Shown: positions 54,552 through 64,000 of the stretch, piece by piece
Layout of the letters: each line of letters opens with the position of its first letter
Position numbering within the stretch: position 1 is the stretch's first letter
Assembly (NCBI GenBank): GCA_003260075.1
Contig: QLIY01000009.1
Location: forward strand, 100,289 to 164,288
DNA length: 64,000 nt
Source: Phallusia mammillata
Lineage: Eukaryota > Chordata > Ascidiacea > Phlebobranchia > Ascidiidae
Direction: 5' to 3'
The notes under the pieces: model-generated
What the model saw: only the letters and a program-made list of their open reading frames with translations
What the model was told of the DNA's origin: nothing
Database searches by the model: none
Translations under genes and position numbers: made by a program

Positions 54552-55562
54552 CTAGAAGGGTGGCTTAGCACATATTGCCCTTGCACATACACTATAGCAT
54601 ATTTTGAAACATTAATATATTTCCTACACTTATTTATATTGGGTCCCATATTAGCCATCGTCTTTTATAACCTTGGTTGTTTCTGCAAGCAAAAACTCAT
54701 GGGTCCCCACACATGCAAAGTTGTAGATAATGCATTTCAATAGATAACAATGAGTAAGTAGGATAACTAATTGAGGTTCAACACACACAAACTTAAAAGT
54801 AGGAAACCACAATGACTCAATCAATAGTACTGCAAAATTTCAGTCCAATCTGCCAATGTTTAAAATTTCAACCACTAGAGGTGTTTTGAGCAACAACCGT
54901 TAATGTTTCTGACGTCAAAGGGCTGTTAACAACCCCCGAACTGCAATGGCGCAATAACGATAATTGGCATACTTTACAAGCTATCCAAATTTTAGCCAAT
55001 TCTGACATTGTTTACAAACTCACCCGTTTTAGGGGGCTAGCGGGGTAAATACTAGGGTTATCCGGACAAACAAAGTGGGATGCACATCTACATAACTATA
55101 TCTACCATCTGTATAAGTTTCAGCCACATCCATCAAGCATTTGATGGCAAAACGAGTCAGACAAACTTCGGGGAAAAAAACATTTTAGGGGGCTAGCGGG
55201 GTAAATACTGGGGTTATCAACAAAAACAAAGTGGGATGCACATCTACATAACTACATCTACCATCTGTGTAAATTTCAGCCGAATCCGTCAAACATTTGA
55301 TAGAAAAACGACACAGTCAAACTTCGGGGGGAAATACCCATTTTAGGGGGCTAGCGGGTGAATACTGGGGTTATCAACAAAAACAAAGTGGGATGCACAT
55401 CTACATAACTACATCTACCATCTGTGTAAATTTCATCCAAATCCATCAAGGATTTGATGGAAAAACGAGTCGGACAAACTTTGGGGAGAAGAAAAATGAA
55501 AGAAAAAAAACACATTTTGAGTAAAATCAATATGTGTCCCCTTCAGGGAAGGGGACCCATAA
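54552..55562 (+). repeat. ~1 kb interspersed repeat, copy 2, with three tandem internal units
   Basis: Same ends as the copy at 35770-36800. The internal unit starts at about 55027, 55181 and 55340, giving a period of about 155 bp; copy 1 carries one well-conserved unit (36569) plus diverged ones. Each unit includes GGGATGCACATCTACATAAC and AAACGAGTC. The number of units differs between copies, so the array expands or contracts. Confidence 0.75.
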
Positions 55563-55748
55563 ATTGTTAATGTTACACTTAAAACGAAATGTTAAAATGA
55601 ATATAACCAGAAATAAAAGGTGTAATTTACAACTTGTAAATGATTCAACACTATTGTCAATTTTTGAGAACTATTGACTTGGACACTGCAATGCTCATAC
55701 ACAGGATATTGTCATGGCATTACAATATGCAATATAACTGATATCTAA

Positions 55749-57258
55749 CTACTTGTAGGTAAAGGCAGGCTGGCTCCAATCATAATAATTGTACTGTGGT
55801 GCATATGTCTGTTCCTGAGGGTTGTCGTCACTTTTAGGGATGGTAACAGTTGCAGCTGAAGCATAAGAAGGTGGGGGAACTGCAAACAATGTTTTCACTA
55901 TAACACTCTCGCCTTGTACTTATTTTTACTGCTAAAAACAATCAGTTTACTTGAGTATTGTGCTGGAGCCATGCCTGAAGGGGCACCATATGATGGTTGG
56001 TCCAATGAGGTTTCTGTTCCCTGTGCACCATGATCAAGTGGAATTGTTCCAACTTCCAATGGTGCACGCACCTTCAGATTAAAGTGACACCTGGGTGTTT
56101 TACAGTCCAGCTGTTCAAAAACAAGTAAATTGCTTACAGAATCATATGACAAAAACTGGCTTTAAAGTTTCTTGTTGGGGAGTTTTCGGACAGTAGAATA
56201 ACTTGTGACCCAATTGTTGGTCATCTTAAACCATCCTGCAGTAAATGATATCATATATAGGAACTTATATTAACAAATTTGTAGCTCTTTTAGCAGTTTT
56301 TATTATAATATGCCGACATTTCGCTGTCTCATCAGGCCATACAAGACACCTTCATCAGGGTAATGGCATAAATTGTAAACTCAAAGTCGGTATAAAGCAA
56401 CAAGGGTGATAAAACACAGTGTGCACCAATGGTCAAGTGATAAAACCTAGCTCAATGGTGCAAAAGTGACTGATAAGTTGTCGGCATTGAATTAAGATCA
56501 CTGTTCTGTTGTTAGTATACAACGACAAAAAATTACTGTTTCATTATAAGTACTAAATTATAAGACCGCAGGTATTAAATTATGACACATATTTCCACTT
56601 GAAAACTGATTTCACAAACAGGATTCTACTCGAATTTTATAGCCAAAAAATAACTTCGTGATTTTCTCACCTCAACGTAATATTCAACATCAATCACACG
56701 GCAGAACTGTTGGTGCGATGGAACAACAGCAGGTAACTATAAAAATCAGAATATGATTGCTTAAAAATCAGCAGTACATTTTGGCAAAAAATGGGTTTTT
56801 TAGTGAGTAAACTATTTATAGTTGACAATTTCGAACTGAACATAGATTTTCAATTTTGCTTTAACGAGGCTATCTAATCCTTTATAAAACAAATAAGCTG
56901 CAATATTTTTTTGTAGTGAAAACAATGTATTCTAATAATACTTACAACAAACCAATGAAGGAGCACAAAACATGTATAAAAGAGAAAAAACACATGGTTA
57001 TAAAATATGTGTCGTTTATGCTGCAAAACAAAGTAAAAAGGGTACTCTCAATTGGTCCTACCAAAAATTGAATGTAAATGTTTCTAATTTACGTGCATCT
57101 AAATACACTTTACCTAATAAGAAGGTTGACCCCAGTGGTGGAATTTCATTTTTTGTCAACCGGTTCTATCACAAAAGTCATACTTTTCAGCCGGTTCTGT
57201 TACAATAAAATCCATTGACAGTAACCAGTAATGCTAACCGATTCGCTGATCTCATAAA

Positions 57259-57341
<83 letters not shown>

Positions 57342-59909
57342 GACCCCCTGTGTATTTTTGTATTTTGAATCACCTGAAGTTTCTGAGTGTCCAAAGTAAC
57401 TGATGATCGCTTTGCACAGGGCTTTCCCATGTTACCGCTGTCTGTAAGAACGTTTACAATTGTTTTAGTTTTTCCAGCACCACAAGCATCTGCATGTAGC
57501 TGGGTGACCTGGACCATTCTCATGGAACATTTCCTTAAATTGGAATTGCTGCAAAAAAAAACCTTGATTTAAAGAATTGTAAGTCCTCAGGTGATTTTGA
57601 TCGAATGATATGGACTTTTTAATGGTAATTCTGGAACCTACTAGAAATCAGAAAAAGTGAACTATTATTTTAGTTGCAGTTAATGGAAACACTTTTATGT
57701 TTTGAACAAACGAGATTTGACATTTGACATTGTTTAAAAGCTGTGTAACCATTAATTTGATATTACTGTGTGTGTGGATAGGGGTAAACTTTTTGGCAGG
57801 TGATCAGTAAACTTTTTAATCAGTTACATCTGGTGACCATGGTTCAGCCACAGCCCACAAAACAATATTTTTGTGGCAATTATTGTTACATAATCAAAAC
57901 TAGTGCACTGCAATAATCTACCGTTCAAAACTGACACATATGAGATAAAGTTATTTTTATTTTGCACACACAGACCCAATACCCAATCACCATGCTATGC
58001 TAAAGCAACAATAAAGTGTTCTAACTTTTCAGTATTACCACCAATAGCTACCTTTTCCAATGACGAGGCAGATTTGGTGCAGTAAAAACTGTTTTTATCA
58101 CTTTCTTTAAAAAGCTGTCACCATTCTTTTGACAAATGCTTCTGTCACAGACTTATTATTTTCCTTTATTGTTTGAAAATAAGTTTTATGAAAAGCTTAA
58201 GTGCAAAGTTGCATTTGACATAAAGGTCACACTTTAAACACCCCTGCTGTATAAGCATTTCAAAAACAGCCCTGTGCAGTTTGGAAATGTCTTTAAGGCT
58301 AGCATTCCTGAAACTTGAGTCTGTGGTCCCCTGCTGGTCTGCCAAGCTGTTTATTACAGACCTTAAGAAGCTTGAAGTGTTTCTATAATTTTATGCCATA
58401 TTAGATTTTTCCTTTATTTTAAAATAAAAATGAATGCAATTTTTCATGCCAAATTTAATTTATTGTTCCAATCTTGTGAACCCCTGGTTTATATGAAACT
58501 GAGCAGTGGCTTGGCAATGCCCAAGGCAAAGTACTGGATACATTGGGGAAAATTAATCAATTCAGATCAAATTCTTACAACAATTTTTGAAATTTTATTT
58601 ACTTTAGAACAAAGGTAAGCCATTCCACAAGCAACTCTCTGGAAATCAGTCAGGAAGCTAGCTATAAGCAAAACAGTCACACAAAAATTATATTTAGACA
58701 ATAAGAAATTGTCTTAAAAGTATAAGTGAATGTGATAAAACCTTAAGTTTGGTATGTCTTAAGTTTATTGTTTCAGTAAAGGCATACCTCATGTTATCTA
58801 CAGATCCATTGGCTGTAATATACTCTCCAGGAACAATACCAGTCTTATCTGTTGTGACTCTTCCCTCAATAAGACCACTTGCACAACACAAGCAACACAG
58901 GGTTTTTGAGGTCTCCATGGATGAAGGGTGCTGAGAGTAAAAACATAAGTGTTTAAATTACAAATTCATATCAACTCAAAAAATACCTCACATACACTTG
59001 TTTTATAATTTATTTCTCACATATATTCTTTTTTGTGGGTCATTTTTCAGTTGTTAGGTCAAGTTTTGTTTGTTACCTAATGATACATTTTTTTGCACTA
59101 AGTGCAGATCATTGGAGATCATTAACAGATTAGATATATTAAATGCAACCAAAAAAAATATTCAAACCTTTGCAGAAGATATTTTGTTAAGGTCAACATG
59201 CTCTAGAACTGTGAAAAACAGTTGATTCTTTTTACTTGTTAGCCCTTCATCCAGTCTAGCCTGCATCCTGTATCTTATATATCCATGTTGCACTAGGTAA
59301 ATAATTGAAACAGTAAAAACTTGAAATTTTAGTCCGCTTGCATCTTACAAAGGTATGCTAGTTTTGCTGAAAACTGCTACTGCAGTTACATTGAACTAAA
59401 TATGTGATGTCATTCTTGCACATACCCTCAAAAGATGATGGGAGGTTGGGTGGAAGTGTGAATTGATAAGGATATGTGTTACGACCAGATGGAATTTTTT
59501 GTCCCGCTACAAATATACATATTTGTTCATAAACCAATAAATAGTACTTAAATTTATTAAGCTTATGTTCCTAATTTTAGGAAGCTTTTCAGGATTTACA
59601 AATAACTTGCTTACTAGAGGTTAACAAAGTGACAATATTTTCAAAATAGGACTGTTTTCCAGTGTAAGTGGTAGAATTCTTTCCACTACTTTCTGTCCAC
59701 TGCACTTTAGCCGTACCCTTGAATGTTATTTCAATACCTGTAAAATAAATCACAAACTTTTTAAGCAAAACACAAAGAGCAATCAAAAATATGCACCAAC
59801 TTTTAAAATCAATGGGCTGAGAACACTCGACCACAACATTGCCACTGATTGTCTGGTTGGCTTTAAACACTGTCTTGCCTCCAGTAATTTCAATGGACAG
59901 ATTTACCAT
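55749..59909 (-). CDS. Arrestin-domain-containing protein (alpha-arrestin) with PPxY
   Basis: Nine coding exons: 59909-59801, 59737-59615, 59506-59426, 59292-59168, 58930-58788, 57548-57374, 56736-56671, 56110-55951 and 55879-55749. Phases agree and the product is 370 residues. The N-terminal arrestin fold shows VFKANQTISGNVVVE, then EITFKGTAKVQWTES, LPPNLPSSFE and HGYIRYRMQA. The C-terminal fold shows KTLCCLCCASG, IVPGEYITANG and CSMRMVQVTQL, all typical of the ARRDC1-5/TXNIP group. The last exon has PPPSY, a PPxY motif by which alpha-arrestins recruit NEDD4-family ubiquitin ligases to membrane cargo. The exon holding the ATG begins at an acceptor (59931), so an untranslated, or possibly coding, exon lies further upstream; the frame stays open back to that acceptor. 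A specific ARRDC number is not assignable by eye. Confidence 0.9.
57133..57338. mobile_element. hAT-like MITE, family A, right half replaced by a G-run, in the arrestin-domain gene intron
   Basis: Starts CAGTGGTGGAATTTC and follows family A up to CTCATAAA, after which 80 or so G bases take the place of the second half. The target duplication GTTGACCC is complete on both sides (57125-57132 and 57339-57346), so the insertion was whole and the G-run stands in for unresolved sequence. Confidence 0.8.
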
Positions 59910-59931
59910 ATTAATAGTTTTCAAAAATGTC

Positions 59932-61782
59932 CTGCAGAATAAAAACACTATTGGAATTATACAACATGACGAGTGACGACGCATATGTCAATCAATAACA
60001 TCGTTTTTTTCATATTTCGAAACTCATAGTACAACCAGACACACTACAATTAATGTCACCTGCCACTCGGACAAAGTCCACATTAAACAGGGCAGATCAA
60101 AATCCATAGAAATACAGCTAGACTTTGGGGTTTGGGGTAGATTCATTGCATTGGTTGCCTAGCAAAAGCACACTGAGAGCAGTTACGGTCGAATGCACTT
60201 TCAGCGAAAGGAATGTGGCTTGGGCCTTGGAGAGGGCTTGGTTGTTTGCTGCTAAATTGGCAGTTAATCGCAATAAGAATAGCACTATTTGTATTCATAG
60301 ATAGATGGTTTCCGTATTGTAATGTTTAGGGTGATCAGTGGCAATTTCCGGCTTTTGTCGATAGCGGCTGGCGCAATTAAATGTTTTGAAATTATGCTTA
60401 CGGTGCCTGAAATCGCCAGGCAATTTTCAAAGATGTAAAAAATTTTGCAGTCAAAAATCTGTCTGTAAACACATCGCAGTGGTGTCACGGTACGGTAGGT
60501 TTAAAAACCACTGCCGTATTTTCTCGATTGCAGGCCGCATGGTGTTTGTGTGGCTAATCGATTCGAGGGTGGCTTAACTTGCCACGCAAATTCTATTATT
60601 TCAACGCTTACGACATAACCTACATTCAAAACCCACAACATCAATTCCAAAACGGGAAAGTGACCAAGATTTACTGCACGTCTTATTTATTCATTTACTC
60701 CATATAATCTGTGGCCTAATAGTTCCAACGAAGAGGCTACAACTTGTAGCCTACAAGTTAGTCCCACTTTTTCCTCTTCGAACACTTTATGACGCTATTA
60801 TTTCTGTGAACAGAAACAAGGGAATCCCCACGCATGTGTGGTTAAAAAGACGTTGTGTTAAATTTAACAGATATTCTATGACGATTTAAAACAGTAGCAA
60901 TTTCTGCCATGAAAAAAACATTACCAAACTATGAACTGGGACAAATGCAATACGTTTATTTCCATTAGCAGTCAAGCAAACAAATTCTTGTAGGTTTTTT
61001 TGCATGCTTCGGTGATACGCGGTTTCACAGCATCTGTATTCTGAATCAAGCAAACGTTTCGTAACTTCTCGACAAGTCATATGCTAAACATGTAGGCTAA
61101 TAGGGGGGCATTAACTTAAACAGCAAGGACTTTTAATGTTACTACAAACAATATAATAAAACGTTCACTGACATCTAGAAATGTTGCAAAACGGAAGAAC
61201 CAGTTATATCACCGATAACCGACATTCAAAACAATTAACGTAAACGTAACAGTGATGAAATATGACGTTAACAACTACAATATAGCTCATGTCAGAAACG
61301 ACCATTACAGCTTCCGTTCCAGTAATCGAGTTGTCGAGCACTTTTATTCAGCAGTTTTTAAACTGGGTGCATTGTTCCCTTAGGGGTCCGCGTGGATCAA
61401 TTTCGCGGAAAGTTATTCGCCCATACTCGTTTTGATCATATTTGTGATGTTACAAACTGCATGTGGATGATATGCGTAGTTTTGCAAAACTAGCTAAGTC
61501 CTTAAAGTTCCGCGCATGCTACAAATGACGAACTATAGTGTAGCGGCAATTACTGTGCGCCGATCGCCGCACTAGGGAAATCCTAATTTGTTTTGAACAC
61601 AACACTAACAGGTACAACGTACAAGATCTACCTGACAGGTAAAAGATCCTCTTCATTAGCACAACAGCATTGTTACTCTGTTAAAACAAGAGTAAAAAGA
61701 TGTCACGATCGGCAAGCAATGGGCACATAGCCTACAACATGGGAGATTAACTTACACCAGGAAACATATACTGTGACTTTGT
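59932..61782. other. Upstream region of the arrestin-domain gene
   Basis: The first coding exon starts at an acceptor (59931), so a 5' exon of the arrestin-domain gene must lie in this interval, but I cannot place it. Short ORFs have no recognisable domain. Confidence 0.45.
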
Positions 61783-62115
61783 GTTCTGACTTTGGTGTGT
61801 GTCATGGTTTTTGTGTTCTGACTTTGGTGTTCTGACTTTGGTGTGTGTCACGACTTTTGTGTTCTGACTTTGGTGTATGTCATGACTTTTGTGTTCTGAC
61901 TTTGGTGTGTGTTCTGACTTTGGGGTGTGTCATGGTTTTTGTGTTCTGACTTTGGTGTGTGTCATGACTTTTGTGTTCTGACTTTGGTGTGTGTTCTGAT
62001 TTTGGGGTGTGTCATGGTTTTTGTGTTTTGACTTTGGTGTGTGTCATGACTTTTGTGTTCTGACTTTGGTGTGTGTCGTGGCTTTTGTGTTCTGTCTTTG
62101 GGGTGTGTCACAAGT
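61783..62115. repeat. Minisatellite, unit TGTGTTCTGACTTTGG plus variable spacer
   Basis: About a dozen units built from TTTGTGTTCTGACTTTGGTG joined by GTGTCATG(A/G)(C/T)TTT, with a long-form period near 35 bp. The units are imperfect, with short forms lacking the GTCATG part. It lies between the arrestin-domain gene and the retrotransposon fragment. An ORF across it is repeat-driven. Confidence 0.85.
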
Positions 62116-62196
62116 TTTGCGTGTGCCACGAGGTTTGTGTTTTGCACTTCTGGGCCACCGTACGTAACAGTAGAATGAAATGAATAAAAGGTTGGT

Positions 62197-62424
62197 TTAC
62201 TTTGGGCGTATTTGCTCTGAAATCACACATCGCGCACACAAACTGATGCAATTAAGTAACAGTTCTGGGTCATCAGTTCCAAACAAACATACAAAAGCAT
62301 GAGGCCTAACATTACTTAAGAATTTGCTGGAAATCCACGAGGTAACATTTTCCCAATACTTTGCTGCTACAGTGCATGAATAAAATAGATGTAGCCTAGA
62401 AGTGTTCCTGGGAAATCTTGACAA
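62197..62424 (-). pseudogene. Possible non-LTR retrotransposon ORF2 C-terminal fragment
   Basis: A 75-residue ORF with HLFYSCTVAAKYWENVTSW followed by a hydrophobic block and CVISEQIRPK. The pattern HLFxxCxxxxxxWxxV is common near the C-terminus of non-LTR reverse-transcriptase polyproteins (a zinc-knuckle-like tail). No reverse-transcriptase core is visible around it, so if it is a LINE piece it is a short remnant. The call rests on one motif. Confidence 0.45.
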
Positions 62425-62700
62425 AAAACGCGCTGCTGTAAAGGTATTATGCCAACTAAATATAATTTATCGTTAGTTATGATGGCTTTGAAATTTCATT
62501 TCTTTTGAAATGCTCTCATTTTTTTTGATCGTGCAAACATAGTTATTATTGTATATGTGTCCCCAGTTTGGTGTATCCGTCCCAGTACCTAATTCTTTTC
62601 CCCACATTTCCTGTTAGTGTAGTGGTGGTTCTGTAGCGTATAATCATAGTAGGCCTATGCTATGGTATAATTTCTATTTTCACGATTTTTTCCTTTGTAA

Positions 62701-62966
62701 CAGAGGTGTAGCCTACAGAGTCTGATTTTATAGACTCCGACTCCACTCCGGGTCCGAAAAAATTGACTCCGGCTCCTGATAATACTCTGATGTAACATAC
62801 AATTGTTGTTTTAACCAAGCAATAATAAATGCAAAATTAACTCCGGATCCGGCTCCTGCTCCGGTAGACATGATAAAACGTAAACTCCGGCTCCGGTTAG
62901 ACTCCGGCAGATATTGGCAAAATCCTGTTCCGGACACTCCGATACTCCGGTTTGTGTACACCTCTG
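62701..62966. mobile_element. Non-autonomous hAT-like element rich in CTCCGG repeats
   Basis: Ends are CAGAGGTGTA and TACACCTCTG. Flanks CTTTGTAA (62693-62700) and CTTTGTCA (62967-62974) form an 8-bp duplication with one mismatch. The interior repeats GACTCCGGCTCC variants many times. The ORF over it is a by-product of those repeats. Confidence 0.8.
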
Positions 62967-63122
62967 CTTTGTCATGATAGCCAGTGCTCGTTGCGCTACC
63001 TATCGAAATTCAACTTGTTGGTACTTGGTACTACAGGTCAGGCTCAGGCGCTCAGTGTAAACTGTGAAGTATAAACCCACAAGCCACAATCAACTCGTTG
63101 TTTAGATTGTAAAACATTAAAG

Positions 63123-64000
63123 CAGGGATTCCTAACCTTTTTTGCTGCTCGTACCCCTTTGTCAGGTCAAAGCATTCTTTGTACCCCCAAAAAAATCTGA
63201 TAGAATTTTTTATATATATATTGCTAAATTAAATTGCTTATATAGCTCAACTAAACGGTAAAATGGAAGTCTAAATATGTAAAAATATTTTATGTTAGAA
63301 TTTTTTTATTCTAGACTTCTAAAAAAGAAGTGCAGCGAATTTTACAAAAATGTGTACACTTACATAGAAAAGAAACAAATCAATTGAAAAATCAATCATA
63401 GTATAACTAAGCTTATAATTAATTTAGAAAAACCAAAAAAAAAATACACAAACAAACATCAATCAGTGAAAAACAAAAACAAAAAAACATCAACCTTTAA
63501 CAACCATTATGACCGTTTACGTANGATACCATCAACCACCGTCATTCTGGCAGGGTCCTGGCAGAATTTTACCTCGACTATACCAAAATAGTTTTAAAAG
63601 TGGCAGGTACGATACCCAAATACATTAAACATATTTTTTCTAAAGTGCACAATTTTACAAAAAAATGTGTACACTTACATAGAAAAGAAACAAATGAATT
63701 GAAAAATCAATCATAGTATAACTATGATTTACATCAGAATACCTCAAAAAATACACAAAAAAACATCAATCAGTGAAAAATAAAACCAAAAGAACATCAA
63801 CCTTTAACAACTACTTTGACCGTTTACGTAATTTGCGTAAAAGCCAAAATTATATTTGCTATCATTGTGCTAAATTTCTCCCAACGGAGATTGATATCAC
63901 TGGACAGGGAATTTTATTCTCTACAAGAATCTGTTAATCTTTAAACAATATCATCTGCGGAGGTTGACCAAATCGACCCTTGAACATGGCCCGAATTTGA
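63123..64000. mobile_element. Probable hAT-like element running off the right edge
   Basis: Begins CAGGGATTCCTAACCTTTTTTGCTGCTCGTACCCC, a hAT-style terminus. The right end is not in the window. Within it, 63338-63523 and about 63648-63830 are near copies of each other (ATGTGTACACTTACATAG, CATCAATCAGTGAAAAA), with an N at 63524 marking a probable join. No transposase ORF is seen. Confidence 0.5.

Noticed and set aside
56311..56350. Hammerhead-ribozyme-like core on the minus strand (CTGATGA followed by GAAA)
   Set aside because: Only six bases separate the two core pieces, too few for stem II; it forms a simple GACA/TGTC hairpin, more like a repeat end.
57200..57523. Proline-rich ORF through the G-run at 57259-57339
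   Set aside because: Its N-terminal part is the true arrestin-domain exon 6; the proline stretch is filler within a damaged transposon.
61962..62147. 61-codon ORF with repeated TKVRTQKSHDTH-like units
   Set aside because: Translation of the minisatellite; no start context or conservation argument.
62728..62961. 77-codon ORF at the CTCCGG-rich element
   Set aside because: Lies wholly in a hAT-like element and reflects its internal repeats.

Overview
This is a eukaryotic nuclear window. It is AT-rich, with multi-exon genes, GT-AG introns, polyadenylation signals and many DNA-transposon remnants. The gene set (a GALNT7-type GalNAc-transferase, EXOSC10/Rrp6, an arrestin-domain protein, an EDG-like 7TM receptor, a trefoil protein and O-fucosyltransferase-like proteins) fits an animal. 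Compact genes, strong allelic variation and vertebrate-like GALNT7 and EXOSC10 sequences make a tunicate (Ciona-like) my best guess. That identification is inference, not proof.

Layout. 1-7.6 kb: two tandem minus-strand paralogues of an O-fucosyltransferase-like type II membrane protein; the first runs off the left edge and both are damaged by assembly joins. 10.5-16.4 kb: a seven-exon plus-strand 7TM receptor that looks like the LPA/S1P (EDG) group but lacks its signature motifs. 17.4-22.2 kb: a minus-strand secreted protein with two trefoil domains followed by two copies of another cysteine module. 22.4-30.8 kb: no recognisable gene. 30.9-47.2 kb: minus-strand GALNT7 in 11 coding exons, with an unrecognised plus-strand gene of four exons inside intron 5. 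47.7-53.4 kb: plus-strand EXOSC10, head-to-head with GALNT7 over 546 bp. 55.7-59.9 kb: minus-strand arrestin-domain-containing protein with a PPxY motif. 60-64 kb: a minisatellite, a retrotransposon fragment and hAT-like elements.

Functional picture. These are ordinary cellular genes, not an operon-like system: Golgi/ER glycosylation (O-FucT-like pair, GALNT7), nuclear RNA decay (EXOSC10), receptor and trafficking functions (7TM receptor, arrestin-domain adaptor) and a secreted trefoil protein. I reconstructed exons by hand from ORFs, splice consensus and phase. In the five complete multi-exon models (receptor, GALNT7, nested gene, EXOSC10, arrestin-domain gene) all phases close and the total length is divisible by three. 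The trefoil gene also closes, but with two possible last exons.

The strongest signal outside the genes is structural. More than 20 C-runs of about 10 bases, all C on the plus strand, sit between two near-identical copies of the same 60-220 bp sequence; three single N characters occur, two of them at the same kind of join. In one case the second copy is inverted. These look like unmerged allelic contig ends joined by a filler, not biology, and they corrupt at least two genes. Eight non-autonomous hAT-like elements with 8-bp target duplications, and a ~1 kb interspersed repeat present twice, make up much of the remaining structure. I found no convincing new biological system. The best leads are the motif-less EDG-like receptor, the trefoil/cysteine-module protein and the nested gene of unknown family.
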